Numbered from the stretch's first letter, positions 40,875 through 51,290 are shown. The stretch is 64,000 bases of DNA from Diploptera punctata (GCA_030220185.1 JASPKZ010007797.1:1346001-1410000), one strand, 5' to 3'. Translations and numbers: made by a program. Notes: a model not told the origin generated them from the letters alone.

Positions 40875-40978
40875 ATTATTCATGTGCTTTACAGAAAGAT
40901 ATTCTAGTCCATGGGAGGTTATATGTCTCTCAAAATTTTCTTTGTTTCTATGCCAACATCTTCCGATGGGAAACTTCA
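40875..40978 (+). CDS. GRAMD1: GRAMD1/Aster family protein, GRAM domain core exon
   Basis: Acceptor TTTTTCAG|AT, donor ACTTCA|GTAAGT. Length is 104 bp: two bases finish the Asp codon from the previous exon, then 34 codons. The translation contains YSCALQKDILVHGRLYVSQ and FLCFYANIFRWETS, the central beta strands of a GRAMD1-type GRAM domain. The correct frame differs from the longest open frame here, because the open frame runs through the intron boundary. The exon begins only 58 bp after the end of a TA-flanked DNA transposon (40212-40817), so the branch point and pyrimidine tract must lie in that short gap or partly in the transposon. Confidence 0.93.
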
Positions 40979-41089
40979 GTAAGTACTCATTTTATTTTTA
41001 TTATGGTATCTGCTTATTATTTTTTTTAAGTAAATAATTTTAAGCAAGGATCATTGTTAACAGAAAACTAAAACTTTCTGGCATTATCA

Positions 41090-41515
41090 AACCCTTAGCT
41101 TCATGGCCATGTGGACATAAGCTCTCCATATGTACACATCCTGAGCTAATGTTCTTCAATTATTCCCTGTATAATTTACTTCCCTCTTATCATGGTTAAC
41201 ATTATTCTTCCACTCATTCTTGGCTTATCTACTGGACACATTTCTTCTGGTTTTCCTTCAAGGAGTTTCCATGCCCCTCTTTTATTCACATTTGTGCCAC
41301 ATGTCATATTCATTGCAATCTATGAGACTTTCACCTCATTCTTGGCCTACCTACTGGATACTTTTCCTCTGGTTTTCCTACAAGGAATTTCCATCACTTT
41401 CATATCCCATTTCTACCACATGTCCTGCTCATTGTAGTCTACAAAATTAACAATTTCTGGTTGACGTTAATTTTCTTTTCAAAAAAGTAAATTTGTCCAA
41501 AATTAGAACATGTTA
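41090..41515 (-). pseudogene. LINE (RTE-like) 3' fragment with internal duplication
   Basis: Matches the minus-strand LINE at 44130-44400. The segment CTCATTCTTGGCCTACCTACTGGA...CCACATGTCCTGCTCATT occurs twice in tandem (about 41211-41330 and 41337-41450), a spacing of about 127 bp. Confidence 0.7.
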
Positions 41516-41519
41516 AACT

Positions 41520-41880
41520 AATCACTCACCTCATATTTTTCTTTTTATTTTAATTTAAACTAGTTTCGGAACTTTACATTTCAGTTTCATCACATCCTGA
41601 AGAGCTGTTTTTCGCTCCCTCTATTGGCAGACTGAAAAACCTTGAAATCAGGCCATTCTCCCCAGAAATTTCATAGTTCATCAATTTCTCCTTTTCACTT
41701 CTTTGAATGTAGATCTTTTCCCAAGCGGCTCTTCAAGATGATAGAACAATGGTCACGGAGATACTGATGATGGAACTGAAATGTAAAGTTCCAAAACTAG
41801 TTTAAATTAAAATAAGAAGAAAAATATGAGGTGAGTGATTAAATTTTATCTAAATAAATATACCTCATAGTGTGAATTCC
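41520..41880. mobile_element. Palindrome of Penelope endonuclease ends
   Basis: Left arm ATCACTCACCTCATATTTTTC with AACTAGTTTCGGAACTTTAC; right arm GTAAAGTTCCAAAACTAGTTT and AAAAATATGAGGTGAGTGAT. The left arm, minus strand, encodes an endonuclease tail (LMNYEISGEN-like). The right arm has CTGATGATGGAACT...AGTTCC. It ends with ACCTCATAGTGTGAATTCC. Confidence 0.85.
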
Positions 41881-41973
41881 TAAAATAAGTAATGATTGGT
41901 AAACTAAATTTAACATAAATTACTATTATTACATCTGGTTTCCCATAAAGGTCATGTAGCTTACCGCTATGTA

Positions 41974-42373
41974 AAAAAGTAAAGTAATCCCACTACAGGC
42001 CTCGAGAGGCCCTTGGGGTAGTAGGAGGTTAAGGCTCCCACTTTTTCTGGACAATCGGCACTTTATGTCAGCCGGGTTGTCAGCCCTGCGTGATGGCTGC
42101 CTTTATCCCCAGAACAAGAGTCTGGTACTCATTTCCGTTAGAGGCTGAGACGACACTTTATGTCAGCCGGGTTGTCAGCCCTGCGTGATGGCTGCCTTTA
42201 TCCCCAGAACAAGAGTCTGGTACTCATTTCCGTTAGAGGCTGAGACGACCCCAGGGCCATAGTGCTGCCAGAAGGTTTTGGTCAGTTTAAAAATCCTGAT
42301 CCCACCGGGACTTGAACCCTTGACCTTCCGACTTGTAGCGCAGTGCCTTAACCACTATGCTATGGCGTGCCCC
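41974..42373 (-). mobile_element. tRNA-derived SINE with 14-bp target duplication and 95-bp tandem copy
   Basis: Target duplication CTTACCRCTATGTA at 41960-41973 and 42374-42387. The tRNA-like head is at the right, minus strand: CATAGTGGTTAAGGCACTGC (A-box) and GGGTTCAAGTCCCGG (B-box). The body contains a 95-bp segment (from CACTTTATGTCAGCCGGG) repeated in direct tandem at 42059 and 42154. A short tail at the left is A-rich in the element's sense. Confidence 0.88.
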
Positions 42374-42627
42374 CTTACCACTATGTAGTGTTCTCCAATT
42401 ACCCGACTGTTCATCCTTTTTTTCTCCCTTAAAGTAAGACTCCATTTTTCCCATTCACATAAAATAACTGGAAGGCTAACAGTTTTATATATTTTCAGTT
42501 TAATGTTTTGAGAAAAGTTGGGATGGTAAGATTTCTTGTAATGCATAATAGCATTTATTTCCAGAATTAAGCCGACGGTTAATTTCTTTCTATGCCTCAT
42601 TCCTGTATGTAATTATTGTTCTTATTA

Positions 42628-43933
42628 CGAGGCCCATCCAGAAAGTAAGTTTCCCAATTTTATTTGCTTTGAAGGAAACATATTTAACTGGGACAATTGC
42701 GCATGTGCAACAGATTTATGACATATCAATCATATGTCAGCCGGACAGTGATCCCATGGCATCAGTGACCTGAAATGGTGGCTCTTATTCATTCTCCCGC
42801 TGCGTGCAAAATTCGGTCTGTGATGAGGTTCCTGAATGCGCAAAACATTGTGCTGATTGAAATTCATTGTCAGGTCTACGGACCAGACATCATGAGCAAA
42901 CAGATGGTGCATTGCTGGTGTAGGCTTTTTTCCCCAAGATCGTCAAAAGTGTCCATGATGAAGAGCGAAGTGGGTGACCGTCCCTCATCAATGATGACCT
43001 TGTTGAGCTGGTGCGGTAGCGCATCGTGGAAAACCATCAGTTCACGATTACGGAGCTCAGCAACCATTTTCTGCAGATATCGCGATCCTTGCTGCATGAA
43101 ATTGTGACTAAGCACCTGCTGTTCAGGAAATTGTGTTCCAGATGGGTGCCGAGAAACCTGACACCCGAGCACAAAACGAAACGCTTAGCAGCAGCACTGA
43201 CATTTCTGTAGCGGTATCATAATGACAGTGATGAGTTTCTCGACAGGATTGTCATGGGCGATGAGACGTGGATTTTACACTTTACCCCGGAAACCAAGCA
43301 GCAGTCAATGCATTAGTGTCACAGTGGATCTCCGATCAAGATGAAATTCAAACAGACTGTGTCAGTGCAGAAAGTGATGTGCACGGTGTTCTGGGATAGG
43401 AACGGCATTCTGCTCATTGACTTCCTGCCCAGAGGTGAAACAGTGAATGCTGACCGTTACTGTGAAACACTACGGAAATTGCAACGTGCCATTCAAAACA
43501 AGAGGCGTGGAATGCTTACTGCAGGTGTTGTGCTGCTCCATGACAATGCTCGTCCACATACAGCTTGCTGCACATCAACTGTTCTGTGGGAGTTCAGCTG
43601 GGAGCTGTTTGATCATCCACCATACAAGCCCTGATCTTGCTCCCAGCGATTTCTATCTTTTCTCGCATCTAAAGAAATTCCTGTCCTCCAGTCAGCATTT
43701 TGACAACGATGAAGGGTTGAAGACTACTGTCACACACTGGTTTCATTCATAGGCGGCAGACCATGGATACAAAAGTTGATCCTATGATATGACAAGTGTC
43801 TAAATTCTGGTGGTACATATGTTGAAAAATAGCTGAACATTGATGTACCTGGTGCCAATAAAATTTTTCAGGTAACTGTGTTCTCTTTATTTTAAAAATA
43901 AAATTGGGAAACTTACTTTCTGGATGAGCCTCA
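42628..43933 (+). mobile_element. Mariner-type transposon 2, inserted in a LINE
   Basis: 1306 bp with long terminal inverted repeats (GAGGCCCATCCAGAAAGTAA and inverse of TTACTTTCTGGATGAGCCTC), flanked by TA (42626-42627, 43934-43935). The interrupted LINE site is readable by comparison with 44700-44745. Transposase frames are broken. Confidence 0.93.
42778..43770 (+). pseudogene. Mariner transposase 2, frameshifted
   Basis: Blocks in changing frames: IRSVMRFLNAQNIVLIEIHC, MSKQMVHCWCR, then ITELSNHFLQISRSLLHEIV, a stop, DRIVMGDETWILHFTPETKQ (first catalytic Asp kept, unlike the copy at 21.8 kb), KVMCTVFWDRNGILLIDFLP, VVLLHDNARPHTA (second Asp), then a frameshift and SPDLAPSDFYLFSHLKKFL (third). 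At least four breaks. It belongs to a different mariner subgroup from 21799-23041. Confidence 0.92.
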
Positions 43934-44074
43934 TATTTGAATTCAGCCACCTCTTCAAAATTTCCCTCATTTTCATTAACTGTTCATTTCCATTATATAA
44001 TGTATTTCTATGTGTGAACATATACTTACTTATATTAAATTAATGTTGGGAAGTAAACATTATGAATTTTAATA

Positions 44075-44126
<52 letters not shown>

Positions 44127-44128
44127 CA
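44075..44128. repeat. (CTTA)n microsatellite, LINE 3' tail
   Basis: About 13 perfect CTTA units directly at the 3' end of the minus-strand LINE (TAAG repeats in its sense). Confidence 0.95.
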
Positions 44129-45110
44129 CTGGCACTATCGAACCCATAGGTTCATGGCCGCACGGACATATGCTCTCCATACATCCCTATCCTGAGCTAA
44201 TACTTTCCAATCATTCCCTGTATTATCTACTTTCCTCAATTCATAGTTAATGTTATTCTCCCACCTCATTCTTGGTCTACCAACTGGGGGTTTTCCTTCT
44301 GGCTTTCCTACAAGAAGCTTCCATGCAAGTCTTTCATTCCCCATACGTGCAACATGTCCTGCCCATCGCAGTCTACGAGACTTAACTGTTCTTATTATAT
44401 CTGGCTTCCTATAAAGACCATGTAGTTCATTGTTAAGTAGCCTTCTCCATTCACCTGTCTGTTCATCTCTCTTTGGTCCAAAAATTTCGTAAGTACTTTA
44501 TTCTCAAATACTTGTAATCTCCTTTCCTCCCTTAAAGTAAGAGTCCATGTTTCGCACCCATATAATATAACTGGTAGAATAATAGTTTTATATATTTTCA
44601 GTTTAACGTTTTTTGAAAGGAGTTGGGATATCAAGAGTCTCTGCAATGCATAATAGCACGCATTTCCAGAATTGAGCCTATGTTTAATTTCTTTATGCAT
44701 CTCATTCCTATTTGTGATTATTGTTCCTAGGTATTTGAATTCAGCCACTTCCTCAAAATTTCCCTCATTTGTCATTAGCTGTCCATTTCTATTATATAAT
44801 GAATTTCTACATGTGGCCATATATTTAGTTTTATTGATATTTACTTCCAGTCCTAATTTCTTAGTGTTACTCAATAGTGTGTGCGTGTTGGCCTTTAGTA
44901 TCTCCTCGCTATCGGCTAATAATACTACATCATCAGCATAAACTAACAGCTTATTAATACCATTGAGTTGTAAGCCTTCCTCATTTTCTAAAGATTTAAT
45001 GGCATGCTCTAGTACAAAATTAAATAGTAGAGGAGATAGTGCATCTCCTTGCTTCAACCCATTCTGGATTTCAAAAGTGTCCAAAAACTGTTTACACATA
45101 TTTAGTTTTA
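44129..45110 (-). pseudogene. LINE (RTE-like) reverse transcriptase, 3' third
   Basis: The minus strand from 45099 reads IQNGLKQGDALSPLLFNFVL, LLVYADDVVLLADSEE (YADD catalytic box), LEVNINKTKYMATCRN, VAEFKYLGTIITNRNE and VILYGCETWTLTLREER, in one frame for 234 codons. After a break it continues with MGNERLAWKLLVGKPEGK and GRPRMRWENN to the end. It is 5'-truncated and among the best kept LINE copies here. Parts of it are repeated at 45098-45260 and 45290-45500. Confidence 0.9.
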
Positions 45111-45502
45111 TTGATATTTACTTCCAGCTCCAATTTCTTACTGTTGCTCAATAGAGTGTGCATGTTGGCCTTTAGTATCTCCTCACTATCGCCTAATAAT
45201 ACTACATCATCAGCATAAACTAACAGCTTATTAACACCACCATTAAGTTGTATACATTGGTTATCCTCTGAAGATTTGATGTCATGCTCTAGTAGAAACC
45301 TGGAAGAATAATAGTATTATATATTTTTTAGTTTGATGTATTTTTTAGAGAAATTGTAATGACAAGAATTCCTGTAATACATAATAGCATGTATTTCCAG
45401 AGTTGAGCCCATGTTTAAATTCTGTTTGTAATTATTTTTCATAAGTATTTGTATTCAGCCACTTCTTCAAAATTTTCCTCATTTGTCATTAACTGTCAAT
45501 TT
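45111..45502 (-). pseudogene. Further partial LINE copies
   Basis: 45098-45300 repeats the YADD-box region of 44815-44995 in the same orientation. 45300-45500 repeats 44570-44800. The target site TTAACTGTCAATTT at 45489-45502 is where the next element entered. Confidence 0.75.
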
Positions 45503-46004
45503 ATATTATTTTTAGTCTGATCATCTTACCTCAATATTAATGTTGATTTGTTCTTGAACATGTTTCAAAATAATTCTGTTTTATCGTCAGCTTGTCCAGA
45601 CTGGTTTTATTTTTCGTTATTTATAACACAAACACAATTTCTGGTTTTGTTTCTTCCTTGTAACTTAAGAAGTTGTAATTAATATTTAATTTTAGGAAGT
45701 GATATTTTGGGGTTATTTCTTTCTTCTTCTTCTTCCTTCCAAGTATTAAGCCAAGGCCTGTTACGATCCTATAGAAAATTTCTGGGAAATTCTCGTATAA
45801 GACTTGAAAGCATAATAATAGTCCCTTCGATTGGTTGCTGGCCAAAGGAAGGCAAGACCAGTGATGGGGCTGTCATCTTATAGCCTCTGGTCAGGCTTTT
45901 CTGGAGAAGAAAAGAAAATAAAGGAAAGAAGAAATGGAAGAAAGAAATGACTCCCTAGCCCTCGGATGCCCTAATAGCATCGGGGTCGAAAAAACAAGAG
46001 TTAA

Positions 46005-47583
46005 CCCGTCAGCGTGGAGCGACGTGACGTGTACGCAAGTTGAATTCTTCACCCAATGCGGAACGACGTGACATGTACGCTAGTTACACGCACTGCTTTA
46101 AACTGTAATTATGACCTTTGTGTTTACATTAACTATTTACCGTGTATACAAATTTTATGTAGAGACTTCAAAGTTTCTATTAGTGCATATATTAACTGAT
46201 TACGGCCCTGAGTAACAATTTAAAATAATTTTATATTTGCATTTATTCTTGCGGCCTCTGACATTTTTCTTAAATTTATAACTTGATAAAGGATTTCTTA
46301 TAAAACTAAATTCGCCTTTTTTTGTAGATTAGCTTGTCTATCAAATTGAATCTATTTTCAAATCTCTTCATTTTTAATAATAATGTCGCAAAATTCAGTA
46401 TAAATAAAGGCCCAACAAAGTTATTTCCGATTTACGCTACAGTACAGGACTACAACAGTAAATTTCAGATATATATATATATATATATATATTTCAAATG
46501 ACGATATCCTTACATTATGGGAAAGGTAGTTAGTCTACAATTCAGTCAGTATCTAAAAGGAAAGTGGTCCACTACAGCACTTAGAAGGTTCTTGGGATAT
46601 TAGGAGGTTAAGGCTCCCACTTTTCTAAAGTATCGGTACTTGATGTAAGCCGAGTACTTATTTCTGTCTGACGGCCCATAACAAGCATCTGGTACTCATT
46701 TCAGTTAGAGGCTGAGTCAACCCCGGGTTCACAGTGCCGCCTGAAGGTTTGATTCAGTTTAAAAATCCTGATCCACCGGGACTCAAACCCTCGATCTTCC
46801 GGCTTGTAACATGTTAATCTTTTAAGTCCACACCTCCGGTGAAACTATTATAGTCATATTTCATCAAATGGTTTCAGTTTGGAAACCAGAAGAAAGGCAT
46901 TGAAATTTAGGGTTGATGAAGGTCTTTTAGTACAACAGGTCTGATGTGTAGAAAGACCATTTTTTGAAGGCACACGACCTAAAATAATGTTTCAAAAGTG
47001 TTAGAAAGATACATTTGGAGAAGGCTGCCCCCCCCCTACAAGAAAGAAGGTCAGCGCATAGAAGCAATGTGTTTGTAATAAACATGAACAAAGTAAACAC
47101 AAGGGGAAAAAAATACACTATTGTTGCCCGAGTGTCAAACAGCTGGTTTACATTTTGAAGATTTATCACACCAATTTTTGAAGTTCATTTTTTTTTAAGA
47201 CCCTTCTCTTTGTGTAAATATTTCGTTTTGTTGTTAGGTAAAGCCGGTTCTCTGAATTCTTCAAAGAATCCCTAGTGCAATACACTGTGTCACTTATGTG
47301 AGAAATTTACAAAAAGGACCTATTTCAACTGTGGCACAACAACCATAAATAAGTCTGCAAAAAATGCAGAGATGTTATGTGAGAACCGTAACAAATTTAA
47401 TTAATTAAATATTATATTAAGGGTTCACCATAAAGGAATTGCAAAAACATTTAAATTACTGAAGATATATCAATTTAAATGCGTTATTGGAATACTGGCA
47501 CTGAACGGCTGAGTTTAAATACCGGTGAACTTCCTCCCACATCAGAGTATTCCCGGCCATTTAAATCCATCCACTCTGAAGGG
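46005..47583. mobile_element. piggyBac-type non-autonomous element, TTAA-flanked
   Basis: 1579 bp between TTAA at 46001-46004 and 47584-47587. Ends CCCGTCAGCGTGGA and, in complement, CCCTTCAGAGTGGA. Subterminal direct repeats GACGTGACGTGTACGC and GACGTGACATGTACGC lie at 46021 and 46068. The empty site is kept in the related SINE at 50048 (one TTAA). No transposase remnant is seen. An (AT)n run at 46470-46491 and a SINE at 46555-46810 lie inside. Confidence 0.9.
46555..46810 (-). mobile_element. tRNA-derived SINE inside the TTAA element
   Basis: GGTCCACTACAGCACTTAGA, AGGAGGTTAAGGCTCCCAC, GAGGCTGAGTCAACCCCGGG and GATCCACCGGGACTCAAACC match the SINE at 41974-42373, without its 95-bp tandem copy. 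The A-box end of the head is truncated. Confidence 0.8.
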
Positions 47584-47769
47584 TTAACCAAGAGAGGTTA
47601 GATAGTAAAGTTAAAAGAGTGCAAAACACAAGTAAGTGGAAGAAATGTTTTGCTTAGCTTGGGCACCTTGTGGTCGCCATCCACATATCCTCTAGATGAG
47701 GACCCCTGAGGGTTGGGGTTATTTTAATTATATTATTTTTATTAAATTAATAAAACCAGTCTGGACAAG

Positions 47770-47805
47770 CTGATGATAAAACAGAATTGTTTTGAAACAT
47801 GTTCA
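47770..47805 (+). ncRNA. Hammerhead-like motif (candidate)
   Basis: CTGATGAT, perfect AAAACA/TGTTTT stem with loop GAAT, then GAAACATGTTC with palindrome ACATGT. The opposite arm (45590-45556, minus strand) has the same motif with three changes. Confidence 0.4.
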
Positions 47806-47898
47806 AGAACAATTCAACATTAATATTGAGGTAAGATGATCAGACTAAAAATAATATAATTAAAATAACCTCAAAATATCACTTCCTAAAATTAAATA

Positions 47899-48030
47899 TT
47901 AACTGTCAATTTCCCTCATTTGTCATTAACTGTCAATTTCCATTTAATAACATATTTCTAAATATGACCATTTATTTGGTTTTAATAATTTTGACTCCCA
48001 GCACCTAGTTTCTTACTGTTGAAATAATTA
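47899..48030 (-). pseudogene. LINE fragment after the nested insertion
   Basis: Continues the partial LINE of 45290-45502 (CCCTCATTTGTCATTAACTG, GACCATTTATTTGG). It stops near 48020. The 280 bp up to the exon at 48303 show no feature. Confidence 0.65.
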
Positions 48031-48302
48031 TCAGATACACTGAAGAGAATAAGAAACAGTGGTTGTTTTTCTCTTGTTTGCTAATTAATGTATTTCAGAG
48101 AGATAAAATTAATGTGAAGGAGGTACTATGATAATGAGCTGCCAATTAGATACATGGATTATAATTTCTTTGTTTCACAATTTGTTCTGTACTCATTGAT
48201 GTATTGCTGAAATGTTAGTCAGTTTCATGGTTTACTGCAGTGCGTGATTGTATATAAAATATAAGTGGAACAGATACCATCTGATTGTTCTGTTGAAAAT
48301 AG

Positions 48303-48479
48303 GTATCACTTCGATGGAAAGAGGTGACAGCAATAACCAAAGAGAAAACAGCATTAGTAATTCCTAATGCAATTCTAGTATGTACGGATAATGAAAAATT
48401 GTTTTTCACTTCATTTGGAGCCCGTGATAAGACGTATCTTATGCTGTTTCGAGTATGGCAAAATGCTCTTATGGATCAG
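48303..48479 (+). CDS. GRAMD1: GRAMD1/Aster family protein, exon ending the GRAM domain
   Basis: Acceptor GAAAATAG|GTATCA, donor GATCAG|GTATGT. Exactly 59 codons, phase 0 at both ends. It encodes the last strands and terminal helix of the GRAM domain, with the family signatures VTAITKEKTALVIPNAI and FFTSFGARDKTYLMLFRVWQ. Exons 28335-28563, 40875-40978 and this one join without a frame break and give a GRAM domain of normal length (about 120 residues). The reading frame has no stop or odd residue, so this is a working gene rather than a processed copy. Confidence 0.95.
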
Positions 48480-48659
48480 GTATGTAAATTCATTAGAATG
48501 ATAGATGATTTTTTTTTACAGCACAGTATACTATTTTTGTTAAGATTCACCTTGAATACAAGCTCATTTTTTGTATACCAGACACAGGCAAATTCTGCCC
48601 TTGCTGACTATTGTTGTGGGAGAGATGGAAAAACATATTCTGTTTTTAATCAAAATCAA

Positions 48660-49215
48660 AATGCGAGGTAACACTATGAGGTATTTACATTAATGAATGA
48701 GTGGGAGAAAATGCTTTAACATCTCACCTCACAAAGTTGCGTGTCTTCACGATACCAGTTTCAAAAGTATAACTTTACTTCCATCTTCAGTCAAACTCCA
48801 GCTGTCGAAATTTCCCAGTTAACACCATCTTCTGAACTGCCATCTGGTGTCGATTTTATGAACTTGGAGATCAAATTATTCTCGTCGGGAATATAAAAAG
48901 TATCAAAATATTTTATATTCCCGATGAGAATAATTTGATATAAAAATATCAAAATATTTTATATTCCCAATAAGAATAATTTGATATCAAAAATATCAAA
49001 ATATTTTATATTCCCAGTGAGAATAATTTGATCTCCAAGTTCATAAAATCGAAACCAGATGGCAGTTCAGTAGATGGTGTTAACAGCAAAATTTTGACAG
49101 TTGGAGTTTGACTGAAGATGGAAGTAAAATTATACTTTTGAAACCGATATCGTGATGACATACAACTTTATGAGGTGAGATGTTAAAGCATTTTCTCCAA
49201 CTCATTCATTAACAT
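48660..49215. repeat. Large foldback repeat with tripled core
   Basis: Outer arms: CATCTCACCTCA at 48720 and TGAGGTGAGATG at 49170; AACTTGGAGATCAAATTATT at 48860 and inverse at 49020. The centre has three tandem copies of ATCAAAATATTTTATATTCCC (48902-49014). CTGAAGATGGAAG...TTTTGAAACC is at 49112-49150. It starts 180 bp after the GRAMD1 exon ending at 48479. Confidence 0.85.
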
Positions 49216-49744
49216 ATTCTATGTTTATGCAGAAACATTTCAGTAGCAGATATCATTTTTAAGAAAACATTAGTTCAGCATTTTCTTCTGTGCAAGGTGA
49301 AATAGGTGTTGAGAAAATTAATTTATTCACTCCTATACTAATAATGGCCTAATCATCATTCTGTTTTTAGGGAAGTAAGTTGAATTTACCAGAGAGGCCT
49401 TGGTATCAATTGACAGCAGCATGTAATTGCTCAACTTACTTCCCTAGGAAAGAAGATAATTGACTTAATTAATCATGTAAAAATGTTACCTACAGTTTTT
49501 TAATTTACACCAGTCCTTAAATATTCTGTATACTTTTTCATATCCATTTTTTGACTTTGCTGATAATAGAAAATGAACCGCAGCATCCGCCGCTTCCTCT
49601 ACATCACAATTAATCATATCTTTAATTAATACAACAGTCTGAAACTGTTATTTAAAATGTCTGCCACTAATTCAGACAACAATAAACAATTGCAGTTATT
49701 TTAACAACATTCCCTTGCTATCATACAATTGAACTCTTCAAACC
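49216..49744. other. No feature seen
   Basis: Contains one inverted pair, GGGAAGTAAGTTGA at 49370 and CAACTTACTTCCCTA at 49432. Otherwise unrecognised. Confidence 0.5.
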
Positions 49745-49755
49745 AAGTTATAAAT

Positions 49756-50175
49756 CTTCTTCTTCTTCCTTCCAAGTATTAGGCCAAGGCCTGTTACGAT
49801 CCTATAGAAAATTTTCCCTCCAGTGTTTCCGGGAAATTCTCGTATAAGACTTGATAGCATAATAATAGTCCCTTCGATTGGTTACTGGCCAAAGGAAGGC
49901 AAGACCAGTGATGGGACTGCCATCTTATAGCCTCTGGTCAGGCTTTTATGGAGAAGAAAAGAAGATAAAGGAAAGAAGAAATGGAAGAAAGGAAAGACTC
50001 CCTAGCCCTCGGATGCCCTAATAGCGTCGGGGTCGAAAAAACAAGAGTTAACCAAGAGAGGTTAAATAGTAAAGTTAAGAGTGCAAAACACAAGTAAGTG
50101 GAAGAAATGTTTTGCTCAGCTTGGGCACCTTGTGGTCGCCATCCACATATCCCCTAGATGAGGACCCCTGAGGGA
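49756..50175 (-). mobile_element. SINE with LINE-like 3' tail and 11-bp target duplication
   Basis: Bounded by AAGTTATAAAT at 49745-49755 and 50176-50186. 420 bp. Its last 70 bp in its own sense (GGAGGGAAAATTTTCTATAG to the (GAA)n tail) match the 3' end of the LINE at 19260-20132 with about two differences. It contains an undisturbed TTAA (50048-50051) at the place where the copy at 45.7-47.7 kb was invaded. Confidence 0.9.
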
Positions 50176-50186
50176 AAGTTATAAAT

Positions 50187-50829
50187 TCACTTGAAATATA
50201 AAAAATTAAACATAATTATTAGTTTAGGAGAGAACAAAATTATATACACAATTTGGGAAGTAAGTAAATCTACTAAATTAAACAAAACAGTTTTACAATG
50301 ATCTGTTTATAAACTTCAATGTGTTTTAATAAAGTATAATATGAAAATCTCTAAAAAAAACAATCAATGGTAATGGAAAACATATTTTAAGGGTAAAAAA
50401 CAGTGGGAAGTTTGCAGAGATTTTAAAGACCACCAGTTTGAAGCAGGGATAAATGACAAATAGAAAGAAACGTGGGATTCCTTTTAAAATGTTTCAAATT
50501 GTTTTCTGGGAAATTTCAAATAACTTCTACATGATCTGATGGATCAGCTTTGGTGCAATAGGTTATTAAAATGCACTTTTTGTATTTACACATGAAACGT
50601 GAGCATTTCCATGAAGACATTTTGGTGATGGAACAATGGTACAAAGGGAAATGGAATGCTGCCATGCTAGCTGGTTACTGCTGGTTGATAAAAAAGGGAA
50701 TCTCCTGTAAGAGTGTATCATAGGCAGGCCAAAAGATATACCATTAAAGTAACATATTTTGTATAATTAAAAAAATACATTGTTCCAATTTTATTGCCAT
50801 CTGCTCTGCATTAGTAAACAATAAAACAT
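50187..50829. other. No feature seen
   Basis: AT-rich sequence without recognisable gene or repeat. Confidence 0.5.
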
Positions 50830-51290
50830 ATAATGTCTTCTTAAACAAGAAGCCGCCATTTGCGTGATCGAGCAAATGCTCATAGCGTTTGGCAATCAGC
50901 AATTAACAATGTATAAGAGAAAAATTTGCATTTAGATTGGAGTTTCTCAGGTAGCTCAGTGGTAGAACATTGGCCTAGAAAGCCAAAGGTCCTGGGTTCA
51001 AACCCCAATCTGAGCGTATAATTTTTCTCTTCAAATATAATTTATCCTTCAGTGAGAAGTGTTAAATTAATAATAACAACATCAAAAGAAGCCCTTATGG
51101 CTTTATAAAGAAGTGTTTAAATTCCCAATAAATGTCTTCTTAAACAAGAAGTCGCCATTTGCATGATCGAGCAAATACTTGTAGCATTTGGCGATCGGGA
51201 ATTAACAATGTATAAGAGAAAAATTTGCATTTGGGTTGAAGTTTCTCAGGTAACTCAGTGGTAGAGCATTGGCCTAGAAAGCCAAACAAA
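50830..51290 (+). mobile_element. Two tandem tRNA-containing units, 299-bp spacing
   Basis: AATGTCTTCTTAAACAAGAAG occurs at 50832 and 51131. Each unit has CATTTGGCRATC, TATAAGAGAAAAATTTGCAT and a tRNA-like module (50944-51015; the second, from 51243, is cut after GAAAGCCAAA). Plus strand only, no inverted partner. Confidence 0.82.
50944..51015 (+). tRNA. tRNA-like cloverleaf (AGA), repeat-borne
   Basis: Acceptor TCTCAGG/TCTGAGC (6 of 7 pairs), A-box TAGCTCAGTGGTAGAAC, anticodon stem TTGGC/GCCAA with loop CTAGAAA, T-stem CTGGG/CCCAA region with B-box GGTTCAAACCC. It lacks a long variable arm. Repeat-borne relic. Confidence 0.5.

Larger units (their letters stand above)
41930..44130 (-). pseudogene. 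LINE (RTE-like) fragment carrying a SINE and a mariner
   Basis: Pieces at 41930-41973, 42374-42627 and 43934-44040 line up with the minus-strand LINE at 44395-44820 (the middle piece reads LKIYKTVSLPVILCEWEKWS). Removing the SINE (41974-42373) and the mariner (42628-43933) rejoins the LINE. The region ends at the (CTTA)n tract. Confidence 0.85.
45719..47712 (-). mobile_element. SINE (LINE-tailed family) with 12-bp target duplication, split by a TTAA element
   Basis: Target duplication TTGGGGTTATTT at 45707-45718 and 47713-47724. The SINE parts are 45719-46000 and 47588-47712 and match 49756-50175 over their length. The (TTC)n at the left is its (GAA)n tail. Confidence 0.88.
45503..47898. mobile_element. 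Foldback element with 14-bp target duplication, carrying nested insertions
   Basis: Flanked by TTAACTGTCAATTT at 45489-45502 and 47899-47912 in a LINE. Its inverted arms are 45503-45718 and 47725-47898 (AGTCTGATCATCTTACCTCA and inverse; CCAGACTGGTTTTATT and inverse). The arms carry the hammerhead-like motif (47770-47805; minus strand 45556-45590). Between the arms sit the SINE and piggyBac-type insertions. Confidence 0.88.

Noticed and set aside
7451..49150. Calling the CTGANGAT...GAAAC motifs canonical hammerhead ribozymes.
   Set aside because: One extra base follows CTGANGA in every copy and stem I pairing is weak, so they are listed only as candidates.
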